The translations under genes were made by a program, and so were the position numbers. A stretch of DNA of 64,000 nucleotides from positions 558,001 through 622,000 of the forward strand of contig JAJNPV010000050.1 in NCBI GenBank assembly GCA_021155195.1. The letters run 5' to 3'. Source of the stretch: Ohtaekwangia sp. (GTDB lineage Bacteria > Bacteroidota > Bacteroidia > Cytophagales > Cyclobacteriaceae). Shown one piece after another: positions 50,089 through 58,622 of this stretch (positions are counted from its first letter, which is position 1; each line of letters starts with the position of its first letter). Below the pieces are notes generated by a model. The model ran no database searches, was not told the DNA's origin, and was given only the letters and a program-made list of their open reading frames with translations.

Positions 50089-51198
50089 TTAGAAAATCTC
50101 TCCATGTGTGCTACGAATTATAAGATCCGCGATGGGTTTTGATTTTCTCATGAGGTTAACAGCCAGGTTACTCGTCCACTCATCTCCAAACAAGCGCTGT
50201 ATTTGTCTGCCTGCCCACAGCCTACGAGAAAAAAGAGAATTCCATTTTTGTGAGTAATTTTTTTCCAGTTGTTCACGCGATAGTTTTCCTTTTGAAAATT
50301 CTACAGCGAGTTCGCTTAAAATTTTAGCCGAATGAATTGCCATTGCCATGCCATTACCACACAAAGGAGTAATCATACCTGCGGCATCACCTGTCATAAG
50401 AACATGATTTTCGATTGGAGTTTTAGTAGCAAATGAAATTTCATTGATTACTTCTGGGCGGTCGTATAAAAATTCTGAATTTTGAAATATGGATTTTAGA
50501 AACGGGTTCTTACAAAGAACTTTTTCTTCCATTATCTTGATACTGCCGTACTTCTTTAAATTATTCCGATGCGTGAGGTAGCAGAGTGTAAATTTATTGT
50601 CTTCAATCTGGCTTATGCCACAATATCCATCTTTAAAATTGTGAAGAGAAATAAGATCGGATGGTTGGTCTGTGCGAATATGATACTTTACACCTGCATA
50701 AGGTGATCTCTTTTGAATGAAGGATCGCTTCATATTAATATCTAATTTGGATCGCTTACCAAACGAACCTATTACCAAATCTGCCCTTAGCTCTGTTTGT
50801 CCAAACCGAATGGAAAATGCATTATCGTTAAACAAAATATTTTCAACCTCAGTGTTTAAAATAAAATTAACTCCTTTGCCTAACGCTTTCCTGTAAAGGA
50901 AATGATCAAAGGTATATCGACTGATTCCAAATCCTCCTAAATCCAAGGGCAGTTGGGCAGAACGGCCGTTAACAGAAGTTAACTGGAATCGATTTATTTT
51001 AGATGGACTAAATTCCTCAGGAAAGAGGCCGCGAGATTTTAGAAAAGGAATTGTTTCATTAGAAATATACTCTCCACAAACCCGATGGAAAGGATAGTTT
51101 TTCTTTTCTATCAGGGTTACTGAAATGCCTTTTTCAGCCATGTAGTTTGCACCTACCAACCCCGCTAGCCCACCCCCTATAATGACGATTGAATTCAA
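50089..51198 (-). CDS. FAD-dependent oxidoreductase, geranylgeranyl-reductase-like
   Basis: The 369-residue flavoprotein has the dinucleotide motif IVIIGGGLAGLVGANYMAE (4-22), a motif PFHRVCGEYIS (about 36-46) typical of the geranylgeranyl reductase / FixC and halogenase group, and the FAD-binding GDAAGMITPLCGNG near residue 270. It is probably cytosolic-membrane-associated. In Streptomyces srsC an FAD hydroxylase converts alkylresorcinols to quinones; this gene could have the comparable role, or reduce a prenyl chain. It is the fourth core gene of the T3PKS locus but lies on the opposite side of two orphan genes. Confidence 0.88.
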   Translation of the reverse strand: MNSIVIIGGGLAGLVGANYMAEKGISVTLIEKKNYPFHRVCGEYISNETIPFLKSRGLFPEEFSPSKINRFQLTSVNGRSAQLPLDLGGFGISRYTFDHFLYRKALGKGVNFILNTEVENILFNDNAFSIRFGQTELRADLVIGSFGKRSKLDINMKRSFIQKRSPYAGVKYHIRTDQPSDLISLHNFKDGYCGISQIEDNKFTLCYLTHRNNLKKYGSIKIMEEKVLCKNPFLKSIFQNSEFLYDRPEVINEISFATKTPIENHVLMTGDAAGMITPLCGNGMAMAIHSAKILSELAVEFSKGKLSREQLEKNYSQKWNSLFSRRLWAGRQIQRLFGDEWTSNLAVNLMRKSKPIADLIIRSTHGEIF

Positions 51199-51323
51199 TT
51201 CCTTTTATTAAAATTTTGAAAAACTGTATTTTTTATTGATTTGTCCATCAAAAAATAAATTAACAATAAATCCTGAAATCCCTTTTGATCGTTTATCTGT
51301 TTAAGTCGTATTATTATCTACTT

Positions 51324-51791
51324 ATGGAAAAAATTGTGCAGCAGTTTGAGGAATTGAAAGTACTGGTGGTTGGCAACAACCCAATCGACTTAAGTCGCAC
51401 ATTTGAAAGTCTTTCAAAAATTAGTGGGCATAAAGTAATTGCAGAAATAGCGTTTGATCTTGCCAGTATTGTAGAGCGCCTTGGGCACTTTAAGCCAAAC
51501 TACATTTTGATTGATGATAATGTTGGGCAGCCCGAACTAAAAGCCACTGTGCTAGCCCTTTCAAGTAATCGTAAGACAAGGCATGTGCCTATTACGGTTC
51601 TGAAAAACTCTAATTACCACGAGGCTATGAACACGGGGGTGATGAATTACATTTTAAAAGAAACCATTACCGGAGATTCCTTATACACAGCACTCAAAAA
51701 TTCGCTGAAGTTTAAGAAGACTCAACTTTATTTGCAGCAAGCCTACAAAAAAAGGAAAGGACAATTGCTTCGGCTCTTAAAAGCAAGTTAA
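51324..51791 (+). CDS. Degenerate CheY-like receiver protein
   Basis: From ATG 51324 (the 51285 ATG adds 13 non-domain residues) the protein has 155 residues. It has a receiver-like fold (about 10-130) with a putative phospho-acceptor D64 or D65 (YILIDDNVG) and lysine in PITVLKNS. The usual N-terminal acidic pair that binds Mg2+ is replaced by NN (VLVVGNNPIDL, residues 18-19), so phosphorylation is doubtful. The C-terminal 30 residues are basic (KKTQLYLQQAYKKRKGQ) and helical. It may act as a pseudo-receiver protein. The gene stop is 4 bases from the convergent retropepsin gene's stop. Confidence 0.75.
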   Translation: MEKIVQQFEELKVLVVGNNPIDLSRTFESLSKISGHKVIAEIAFDLASIVERLGHFKPNYILIDDNVGQPELKATVLALSSNRKTRHVPITVLKNSNYHEAMNTGVMNYILKETITGDSLYTALKNSLKFKKTQLYLQQAYKKRKGQLLRLLKAS

Positions 51792-53023
51792 AGCGGGTCT
51801 TCCAATCGAAAGTCTTTCTTTATTTTTTCATTATTCCGGTTGATCACCAGCGTGATCCTTCTTCCTGGTTTTGAGTTGAGGAATCCGTTAATGGTATTTA
51901 AGTCTAGTTCGCCAGCATTAATACCATTTACCGTCATGATTTTATCTCCCACTTTTATTCCGGCTCTTTTCGAAGGGGAATCCACACGAATATCTGTGAC
52001 CTCGAAATCTTTTAACCTCGATCCCTTGGCTCGAATGGTGAGCCCGCTCAAGTTAAAGTAGAACTCCTTTTTGTAGTTCGAATTTTTCTTGAAGTAAATC
52101 TTCTCTGCCGGGAAATTGAAGATAACCGTAAATCGACTAAGAATCTCGCCACCGATAGACCCGTTTCTAAAAACAGTTCTACTGGTTTTTAAAGTGTCCA
52201 TATATGAGTTTGGATCTGGAAAATTTGTAATTACATGCGGGATTTCGAATTGCCCGATCTTGAGCGCTTTAATCTTTGAAATTTCTCCCGTGATAACTCC
52301 ACCCAGGCCACGACCGATAATGCTCGCCACATGTTTTTCGGGAATTATAATTTTAGGATTTGAACTGGTTTCTAAAAACAAACCGTGGCTTGCTCCACTA
52401 TCAACCAGCAGCTTGGCACTTACCGAGGTGGTGTCATTCATATCAAGATTAATTGTGACGTACGGCTTAGTGTCTTCAATACTTATAGGCAACCATTGAA
52501 ATTTCCTCCTTTCTTTGAAACGATGGGGAAGCATCAACGTGAGTTGTTTTCTCTCGTAATCAATTTGCACGATAAACCGACTAAACAATTCATATCCCAG
52601 AATGCCATGCACATCAGTGCCCAAGTAATTTCTAAGTTCTAAATAATCCTGATCGAGCACCAGCATGGCATGCCCGCGGCCTTGCACCCCCGGCATATCT
52701 AAAGAAACATTGTTGGTGACATACGCATCTACCAACTTTTCCCCTCCAGGTCCGGCTATTGAATATTTTCGAGCGTACGATAAATTTAAAATATCGCTGT
52801 ATGCTTTCTCCGTGAGAATAGAGGTTCGAACACCTGTATCAAGAATGAATTTTAAGGGCAGTTGGTTATTTAAGATTATTGGAACAACAACAAGGTTGTT
52901 ATAAACCTCAATCGGAAATTGCACCTTGGTTTTGTCGGGTGGTAGCGAAAACCCTAGTACTTGAGCCTGACAGAGCCTGCTTGTTAATGAGAGTATGATG
53001 ATAATAAAACTATTCCGTAGCAT
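51788..53023 (-). CDS. Retropepsin-like aspartic protease with PDZ domain, exported
   Basis: From ATG 53023 the product has 411 residues; a GTG two codons upstream is possible. A signal peptide (about 1-20, LCQAQ) precedes two aspartic-protease-like half-sites. The first catalytic-type motif is LDTGVRTSIL (D62) and the second LLVDSGASHGLF (D208), matching the retropepsin DTG/DSG pair. A PDZ domain (about 318-403) with GIKVGDKIMTVNG follows. It is likely to be a periplasmic protease of the Bacteroidota retropepsin-like family; substrate unknown. Both DxG motifs are intact. Confidence 0.87.
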   Translation of the reverse strand: MLRNSFIIIILSLTSRLCQAQVLGFSLPPDKTKVQFPIEVYNNLVVVPIILNNQLPLKFILDTGVRTSILTEKAYSDILNLSYARKYSIAGPGGEKLVDAYVTNNVSLDMPGVQGRGHAMLVLDQDYLELRNYLGTDVHGILGYELFSRFIVQIDYERKQLTLMLPHRFKERRKFQWLPISIEDTKPYVTINLDMNDTTSVSAKLLVDSGASHGLFLETSSNPKIIIPEKHVASIIGRGLGGVITGEISKIKALKIGQFEIPHVITNFPDPNSYMDTLKTSRTVFRNGSIGGEILSRFTVIFNFPAEKIYFKKNSNYKKEFYFNLSGLTIRAKGSRLKDFEVTDIRVDSPSKRAGIKVGDKIMTVNGINAGELDLNTINGFLNSKPGRRITLVINRNNEKIKKDFRLEDPL

Positions 53024-53074
53024 GAGCACACAAGCCTATCTTAAAGCTAACAATTTTTAAACAAGCCGTATTTG

Positions 53075-53617
53075 CTAAACGGTAATTACCCCAAGTTGGA
53101 TTAGTAGTTGCTTGGGAGAATCGGAGATTTTTACGTCTTTAAGACTGTTTTCGTGAAGGAATCCCTCCTTAACCATTGTTTCCATTTGTAACACCAAAGC
53201 ATCAAAATAATGGTTGGTGTTAAGGATTCCGATTTCGCCCTGAATTAAGCCCAGCTGTTTCCAGGTGAGTATTTCAGCAAGCTCATCTAAGGTGCCCCAG
53301 CCACCGGGTAGTGCAATAAAAACATCAGTAAGATCGGCCATACGCCTTTTGCGCTCATGCATACTATCCACAACTTCTAGCTGGGTGATACCTCTATGGC
53401 CTACTTCTTTCTTCATAAGAAAGTCAGGAATGATGCCAATCACTTTTCCTCCCAAATCCATCACGCGGTCGGCCAATATACCCATGAGGCCAATATTGCC
53501 CCCACCGTAAATTAATGTGGATTGTGAATGAAAAAGTTGGAAAGCCATCTCTTGTGCAGCCTCAGCAAAAAGAGGATTTTTTCCCTTGCCTGAACCACAA
53601 AAGACGCATACGTTCAT
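53075..53617 (-). CDS. LOG family protein (cytokinin riboside 5'-monophosphate phosphoribohydrolase-like)
   Basis: From ATG 53617 (MNVCVFCGSG; a TTG at 53623 would add two residues) the product has 180 residues with the motif PGGWGTLDELAE, matching PGGxGTxxE of the LOG/TIGR00730 family, and a Rossmann opening CVFCGSGKGKNPLFAEAA. Family members cleave nucleoside monophosphates (AMP or cytokinin nucleotides) to base plus ribose 5-phosphate. In bacteria the physiological substrate is often AMP. A 35-residue small membrane protein is encoded just upstream on the same strand. Confidence 0.9.
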   Translation of the reverse strand: MNVCVFCGSGKGKNPLFAEAAQEMAFQLFHSQSTLIYGGGNIGLMGILADRVMDLGGKVIGIIPDFLMKKEVGHRGITQLEVVDSMHERKRRMADLTDVFIALPGGWGTLDELAEILTWKQLGLIQGEIGILNTNHYFDALVLQMETMVKEGFLHENSLKDVKISDSPKQLLIQLGVITV

Positions 53618-53635
53618 TGGCAATGGCCAGGAGGA

Positions 53636-53743
53636 TTAATGCTTAATATCGTGCTCATTATCACTTACCTTTTTGTTTGGGAATAACCAAACAGATGCAA
53701 TGGCAAGAACAAACAGAGCTAAAACAACACCGAAAACTGACAT
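53636..53743 (-). CDS. Small single-pass membrane protein upstream of LOG gene
   Basis: A 35-codon ORF from ATG 53743 reads as one transmembrane helix (FGVVLALFVLAIASVWLF) and a short charged tail (PNKKVSDNEHDIKH). The stop is 18 bases before the LOG gene on the same strand, so it probably shares its transcript. No family is recognised. The hydrophobic/charged partition is characteristic of real small membrane proteins. Confidence 0.5.
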   Translation of the reverse strand: MSVFGVVLALFVLAIASVWLFPNKKVSDNEHDIKH

Positions 53744-53871
53744 GATTTGTTATTTAGATGAACAAATTTACCCGAACAATTGCTATATTTTGCAAAATCG
53801 ACATTAAAAATTGTAAACTCGTAACGAATTAAGTTTCAAAACACATGATCTTTTAAAAAGCAGATACATCC

Positions 53872-54420
53872 ATGAAAAAATTTTTGATTGTTCTTGGAGT
53901 TATTCTGGTGCTCATTCTTGGATTTATAACCTATGTGCGCCTTGTTCAAACTAAGAAGGCAAGTCCTGAGGAAAGAGTAACGCTTACCAACGGAGATTTG
54001 AAAGTGTCTGTATTTTATAACCGGCCATTGAAAAAAGGACGGGTTATTTTTGGTGAGCTTGTGCCTTATGATGTGCCTTGGCGAACTGGAGCCAATGAAG
54101 CAACCGTTTTTGAAACCAATAAAGATTTAACTTTTGCAGGGAAGCAACTTAAGGCGGGAAAGTATTCCTTATTTACAATACCGGGCGAGCAAGAATGGTC
54201 GATTATTCTTAACACTGAATCAGGACAATGGGGAATAAAATTTAACGGAGAAACTAATCGCGATCCTGCCAAAGATGTTCTGGTTGTTGAAGTTCTATCT
54301 GTTTTACAAGAGAAGGAATTTGAACAATTTACAATTTCGTTGGAAAAATCAGGTGGAGAAAATGAGATGATCCTGATGTGGGATAAAACGCTCGTTTCAA
54401 TTCCATTTTCAGCCAATTAG
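53872..54420 (+). CDS. DUF2911 domain-containing protein
   Basis: The 182-residue protein has an N-terminal anchor helix (about 4-24) and a DUF2911 domain with its marks: VTLTNGDLKVSVFYNRPLKKGR, IFGELVPYDVPWRTGANEAT, TFAGKQLKAGKYSLFTIPGEQEWSIILN and the GEQEW signature. DUF2911 proteins are secreted or membrane-bound and of unknown function, common in Bacteroidota. The protein appears intact. It is transcribed alone, 84 bases before the hisA-like gene. Confidence 0.88.
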   Translation: MKKFLIVLGVILVLILGFITYVRLVQTKKASPEERVTLTNGDLKVSVFYNRPLKKGRVIFGELVPYDVPWRTGANEATVFETNKDLTFAGKQLKAGKYSLFTIPGEQEWSIILNTESGQWGIKFNGETNRDPAKDVLVVEVLSVLQEKEFEQFTISLEKSGGENEMILMWDKTLVSIPFSAN

Positions 54421-54504
54421 TAAGAATAGTTCAAGTAATAAATATTCGTTATACCTTAAGATAGTATCTTTAAGGTTCAAAAAAATGAGTTAACGCAATT
54501 TCTG

Positions 54505-55245
54505 ATGATACAAGTAATTCCCTCCATAGCCATACGTAAGGGGAAGGTGGTAAAAATGAGAAAAGGAGATCCGTCCAGCGAGAAATCGTATGATGAGAAT
54601 CCTCTCGATTTAGCAAAACGTTTTGAAGATCATGGTATTGAAGTTGTGCACTTGGTTGACTTGGATGGAGCTGAACAGGGAAGTCCAAAGAACTATCATG
54701 TATTGGAAGCCATAGCAGGCCACACCGATCTTAAGATTGACTTCACAGGAGGAATTTGTACCGATGGTGATATTGGAAAAGCTTATGAATATGGAGCCGA
54801 CTACATCACTGCCTCTAGCATTGCTGTAACCAATCCGGAATTATTTGCTTCGTGGATTATTTCCTACGGTCGTGAGAAAATGACTTTAGGGGCAGATGTT
54901 ACCGATATTGATTCAAGAAAGATTGCATTTAGAGGTTGGCTTAAAAAGTCAGAAATCACATTGTTCGATCACCTTCAATATTTTTATGATCGTGGATTAA
55001 AGTATGTAAAGTCAACAGATGTATCGCGCGATGGCGTTTTAGAAGGCCCGGCCTTTTCTTTCTATAAAGAAATAATTGATCAGTTTCCTGATCTGCAAGT
55101 GTTAGCCAGTGGCGGTGTACGTGGTGTAGATGATATTAAGCGACTAAACGACCTGGGAGTGTTTGCTGTAATCTTTGGCAAAGCCTATTACGAAGGCATT
55201 CTTAAATTAAAGGATCTCGAACAATTTGTTGTAAAGGCTAAATAG
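54505..55245 (+). CDS. hisA: HisA-like isomerase lacking the usual catalytic Asp
   Basis: The 246-residue TIM-barrel protein matches HisA (ProFAR isomerase, fourth step of histidine synthesis) along its whole length: LVDLDGAEQG, IDFTGGI, KYVKSTDVSRDGVLEGP, LASGGVRGVDDI. The phosphate-binding loops are intact, and the second catalytic Asp region TDIDSRKIAFRGW is conserved. However, the first catalytic Asp (PAIDL in Thermotoga, D8) reads PSIAI here (Ala 9, codon GCC). The gene stands alone, outside a his operon, so it may be a paralogue with another role. Only a search can tell whether the full his operon has its own hisA. Confidence 0.85.
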   Translation: MIQVIPSIAIRKGKVVKMRKGDPSSEKSYDENPLDLAKRFEDHGIEVVHLVDLDGAEQGSPKNYHVLEAIAGHTDLKIDFTGGICTDGDIGKAYEYGADYITASSIAVTNPELFASWIISYGREKMTLGADVTDIDSRKIAFRGWLKKSEITLFDHLQYFYDRGLKYVKSTDVSRDGVLEGPAFSFYKEIIDQFPDLQVLASGGVRGVDDIKRLNDLGVFAVIFGKAYYEGILKLKDLEQFVVKAK

Positions 55246-55272
55246 AATTATTTAGTTCTAACCGGTTTGAAA

Positions 55273-55623
55273 TCACTGATCAACGATATCAGAAATCTTA
55301 AACTTCTGAATGATATAGTAAAGAAAGTTGAAGGAGAGAGCATCCTCTTCATTCTTTGCGGCAGCTTTTGCAGGCTCTGTTGATTTTCCTTTTGGTTTGA
55401 CTGAAGATGTTGGAGTAGTATTTACTGTTTGTTCTTTCTGCGTTGATTTTCCTTCGGGTTCGTAAAGCAAAGGTTTATCTTCTTTCAAAGTAGGATCCTG
55501 AAGAGGACTAAGTTCAGGATATTCGTTTGCAGGAGCTCCATCTTGCGCAGAAGCAGAACTAACTGCGGAAACGGTTAGGATAAACGTGACAAGCGCCAGT
55601 AAATGTGATAAGTTTAACTTCAT
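55273..55623 (-). CDS. Hypothetical secreted protein, Lys/Pro/Thr-rich
   Basis: The 116-residue product has a signal peptide (about 1-26, SSASAQD) and a low-complexity linker rich in Pro, Lys, Thr, Ser and Glu (about 30-90), ending in a short helix NFLYYIIQKFKISDIVDQ. No domain is recognised. It is divergent from csaA. Confidence rests on the clear signal peptide and isolation from other genes; a function cannot be assigned. Confidence 0.6.
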   Translation of the reverse strand: MKLNLSHLLALVTFILTVSAVSSASAQDGAPANEYPELSPLQDPTLKEDKPLLYEPEGKSTQKEQTVNTTPTSSVKPKGKSTEPAKAAAKNEEDALSFNFLYYIIQKFKISDIVDQ

Positions 55624-55651
55624 CTTAATTCCGGACTTTTGTTCTGCTGAT

Positions 55652-55659
55652 TAGCTTTG
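55652..55659 (+). promoter_or_regulatory. Candidate -7 box (TAGCTTTG) of csaA-murF-alr
   Basis: TAGCTTTG matches TAnnTTTG, 21 bases before the csaA ATG at 55681. No properly spaced -33 TTTG was found. Confidence 0.3.
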
Positions 55660-55680
55660 CAATCTAATAAAATTTTGATA

Positions 55681-56013
55681 ATGATCACATTAGAAGAATT
55701 TAATAAAATTGACTTTAGGTCTGGTACTATAATTAAAGCGGAACCGTTCCCGGAAGCCAAAAAGCCTGCTTTCAAGCTTTGGGTTGATTTGGGAGCCGAT
55801 TTAGGGATAAAAAAATCCAGCGCCCAAATAACCGATTTGTATACCACTGAGTCGCTAATTGGCAAGCAGGTAGTTTGTGTGGTGAATTTTAAGCCTCGCC
55901 AAATTGCCACATTTATTTCTGAGGTTCTGGTCACGGGTTTCCCGGATGAGAGCAATAGAATAGCATTAACCACAGTTGACAAAGTTGTTCCTAACGGATC
56001 AAAATTATTTTAG
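55681..56013 (+). CDS. csaA: CsaA-like tRNA-binding protein
   Basis: From ATG 55681 the protein has 110 residues; the 55657 ATG adds eight non-conserved residues. It is a single OB-fold tRNA-binding domain: FNKIDFRSGTIIKAEPFPEAKKPAFKLWVDLG, ITDLYTTESLIGKQVVCVVNFKPR, and EVLVTGF. CsaA was described as a chaperone in Bacillus and binds tRNA-like RNA as a dimer. The gene lies 3 bases before murF-alr and the pair is probably co-transcribed. Confidence 0.92.
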   Translation: MITLEEFNKIDFRSGTIIKAEPFPEAKKPAFKLWVDLGADLGIKKSSAQITDLYTTESLIGKQVVCVVNFKPRQIATFISEVLVTGFPDESNRIALTTVDKVVPNGSKLF

Positions 56014-56016
56014 CCC

Positions 56017-58452
56017 ATGATCCGATTTTCCTCTCTTGAGAAAATATGTAGCGGAAAAATTCTTCAGCTTTTTGCTGATCGTTTAATCCAGGATTTAGTC
56101 ATTGATAGCCGCAAATCCATCCTATCTCAGAACTCTTTATTTTTTGCCTTGGTGGGTGATCGAAATAATGGGCATAAATATATTTCTGATCTATATAGAG
56201 CAGGCAATCGGCAATTTGTTGTAGAGGAAAATATTTCAGTTGATCTTTTTCCGGAAGCAAATTTTTTGCGTGTTCATTCTTCGCGCAAAGCGTTACAAGC
56301 ATTGGCTGAGTTTAATCGGAAGCAGTACCATGTTCCAGTCATTGGTATAACTGGGAGCAATGGGAAAACGATAATCAAAGAATGGCTTTATCAGCTTTTA
56401 TCGGATTTAAAGGTCGTAAAAAATCCAGGAAGCTATAATTCACAGGTGGGGGTTCCCCTTTCCGTTTGGAATATGCAACCTCACCACGAATTAGGGATTT
56501 TTGAAGCAGGAATTTCCAAGCCCGGAGAGATGGAAAATCTTGAAAAAATCATTCAGCCAACCCTTGGTATTTTTTCAACTCTTGGCAGCGCGCATGACGA
56601 AGGGTTTAAAGATCAACAAGAGAAGATACAAGAGAAACTGAAATTGTTTGCGCATGTAGAAATTCTTGTTTGTAATGCGGATCAATTGCCTCTGCAGGAA
56701 GAAATAAAAAAAGCAAAACTTAAAACGCTCACGTGGGGATTCAGTTCTCCTGCGCACTATCGGGTAACAAAACACGAGAATAAAGTCTTACTAAAATCTA
56801 GTGAAGAAGACTTTGAGATAACACTTCCGTTTTCAGATAAAGCATCTGTTGAAAATATATTGCATTGTATTGTTGTTCTTCGGTTCCTAAAATATCCTCC
56901 AAATATTATTCAAGAGCGGATTCATCTTTTGCGTTCGGTGTCCATGCGGCTTGAGTTAAAGCAGGGGATAAACAATTGTCAGGTAATAGATGATAGTTAT
57001 AATAATGATCTTGCTGGGCTGCAGGTGGGGCTTGATTTTTTAGGAAGTTTACCCAATAACAAAGCAGTTATTCTTTCCGATGTTCTACAATCGGGTCTTG
57101 ATGAAGGGACATTAGTTACTCGCATAGCAGAACTACTTACACAGAGCGGTATTGATCGATTTATTGGGATAGGGAAAGTATTATTTAATCAGCAGCAGAA
57201 ATTCAGTAGTCTTAACGGTCAACTTAGTTTTTATAGAAATACCGAAGATGCATTAAGTCAATTTAATTGGGAAGGACTTAGTCGGGAAACCATTCTTGTT
57301 AAAGGAGCACGTTCATTTCAGTTTGAAAGAATTACAACACGCATTCAACGTAAGATTCATGGAACCCGAATGGAGATAGATCTGAGTAAGATGGTTCATA
57401 ATCTAAACTTCTTCAAATCAGGGCTGAACCCGGGGGTTAAATTAATGGTAATGGTTAAAGCTTTTGCCTACGGTAGTGGCAGCGAAGAGGTAGCCAGTTT
57501 GTTGCAGTATCACAAAGTCGATTATTTAGGAGTCGCTTACGCGGATGAGGGAGTTGAATTAAGAAAGAGCCAGATTCATTTACCCATTATGGTAATGAAC
57601 CCCACGGAAGAAAGTTTTTCCACCATCGCTTCAAATTCATTGGAGCCTGTAGTTTATAGTGTTTCAATTCTCAATGCGTTGATAGAATTTCTTCAGGGAA
57701 GTACCTGTCGTATTCACTTAGAAATTGAAACAGGCATGCACCGGCTGGGATTGGACGACCAGAATTTGAGTGAAGTACTATCACTTCTAAAAAGAAATCA
57801 GAATATTTCAATAGCAAGTGTTTTTTCGCATTTGGCCGGAGCCGATGATTCAAGACATGATTTGTATTCAAAGGAACAACTGAATTTATTTGAGTCTGCC
57901 TATCGTAAAATTGTTATGGAACTACACGTCAGTCCGCTGAGACATATTTTAAATTCATCAGGCATTCTGCGTTTCCCTCATTTTCAGATGGATATGGTAA
58001 GATTGGGTATTGGTTTGTACGGAGTGAACCCTACGGAGGAGTCATTTAATCAACTTCAATCTGTTGCGACTTTGAAAACAGTGATTTCGCAGATAAAACA
58101 TCTTAAAACCGGTGAAACTGTAGGCTACGGACGATGGGGAAAAGCAACACAAGATATGGCAATAGCCACAATTGCAATTGGTTACGCGGATGGGTTTAGC
58201 CGAAGTTTTAGCAAAGGCGTAGGATCAGTAATGATCAATGGTAAACGCGCCCCAGTGTTTGGTAATGTTTGTATGGACATGACCATGGTTGATGTTACCG
58301 GTATTGAAGCGAAAGAAGGCGATGAAGTTATTATTTTTGGTGAAGGCCTTTCTATACATGAAGTGGCAACAAACATTAAAACAATCCCGTACGAAATTCT
58401 TACTAACACGAGCGAACGTGTAAAGCGCATCTTTTTTACCGATAGCTTTTAA
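56017..58452 (+). CDS. alr: Bifunctional UDP-MurNAc-tripeptide:D-Ala-D-Ala ligase / alanine racemase
   Basis: The 811-residue protein joins a Mur ligase half (1 to about 445) with an alanine racemase half (about 455-811), a fusion I know from other Bacteroidota. In the MurF half the P-loop is GITGSNGKTIIKEW and the later NxxSxxGVPLSV segment and DDSYNND are intact. In the racemase half the PLP lysine is in VMVKAFAYGSG (K, usually followed by ANAYGHG), and the tyrosine of the catalytic pair is in AIGYADGFSR. The chain combines D-Ala production with its use in peptidoglycan precursor synthesis. It is co-transcribed with csaA. Confidence 0.95.
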   Translation: MIRFSSLEKICSGKILQLFADRLIQDLVIDSRKSILSQNSLFFALVGDRNNGHKYISDLYRAGNRQFVVEENISVDLFPEANFLRVHSSRKALQALAEFNRKQYHVPVIGITGSNGKTIIKEWLYQLLSDLKVVKNPGSYNSQVGVPLSVWNMQPHHELGIFEAGISKPGEMENLEKIIQPTLGIFSTLGSAHDEGFKDQQEKIQEKLKLFAHVEILVCNADQLPLQEEIKKAKLKTLTWGFSSPAHYRVTKHENKVLLKSSEEDFEITLPFSDKASVENILHCIVVLRFLKYPPNIIQERIHLLRSVSMRLELKQGINNCQVIDDSYNNDLAGLQVGLDFLGSLPNNKAVILSDVLQSGLDEGTLVTRIAELLTQSGIDRFIGIGKVLFNQQQKFSSLNGQLSFYRNTEDALSQFNWEGLSRETILVKGARSFQFERITTRIQRKIHGTRMEIDLSKMVHNLNFFKSGLNPGVKLMVMVKAFAYGSGSEEVASLLQYHKVDYLGVAYADEGVELRKSQIHLPIMVMNPTEESFSTIASNSLEPVVYSVSILNALIEFLQGSTCRIHLEIETGMHRLGLDDQNLSEVLSLLKRNQNISIASVFSHLAGADDSRHDLYSKEQLNLFESAYRKIVMELHVSPLRHILNSSGILRFPHFQMDMVRLGIGLYGVNPTEESFNQLQSVATLKTVISQIKHLKTGETVGYGRWGKATQDMAIATIAIGYADGFSRSFSKGVGSVMINGKRAPVFGNVCMDMTMVDVTGIEAKEGDEVIIFGEGLSIHEVATNIKTIPYEILTNTSERVKRIFFTDSF

Positions 58453-58595
58453 TCCAACGCATTTACAGTTACCCAATACCGATAAGCAACTAATGCTTGC
58501 TCAAATTTTGATAAGCGCATAATGTCTTTTTTACTAAAGCGCGGCATAATGGCTTTATTAACTTTTGCTAGTATTTTAAAGACGGACTTTTTCAT
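58449..58595 (-). CDS. Small conserved-looking protein (48 aa)
   Basis: A 48-codon ORF on the minus strand, ATG at 58595, overlaps the end of murF-alr by 4 bases. It reads MKKSVFKILAKVNKAIMP then a basic helix and ends AYRYWVTVNALD. From memory, small proteins with an N-terminal KILAKxNKAI-like helix and a C-terminal VTxNALD are widespread in Bacteroidota (often mislabelled). Function unknown. It shares its strand with a second small gene at 58623-58760, 27 bases upstream, and may be co-transcribed with it. Confidence 0.7.
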   Translation of the reverse strand: MKKSVFKILAKVNKAIMPRFSKKDIMRLSKFEQALVAYRYWVTVNALD

Positions 58596-58622
58596 TCGCG
58601 TAAGTTTTAAAATCATTTCTAA

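Noticed and set aside
55620..55982. Minus-strand ORF opposite csaA
   Set aside because: It fully overlaps the highly conserved csaA reading frame and has no recognisable features.
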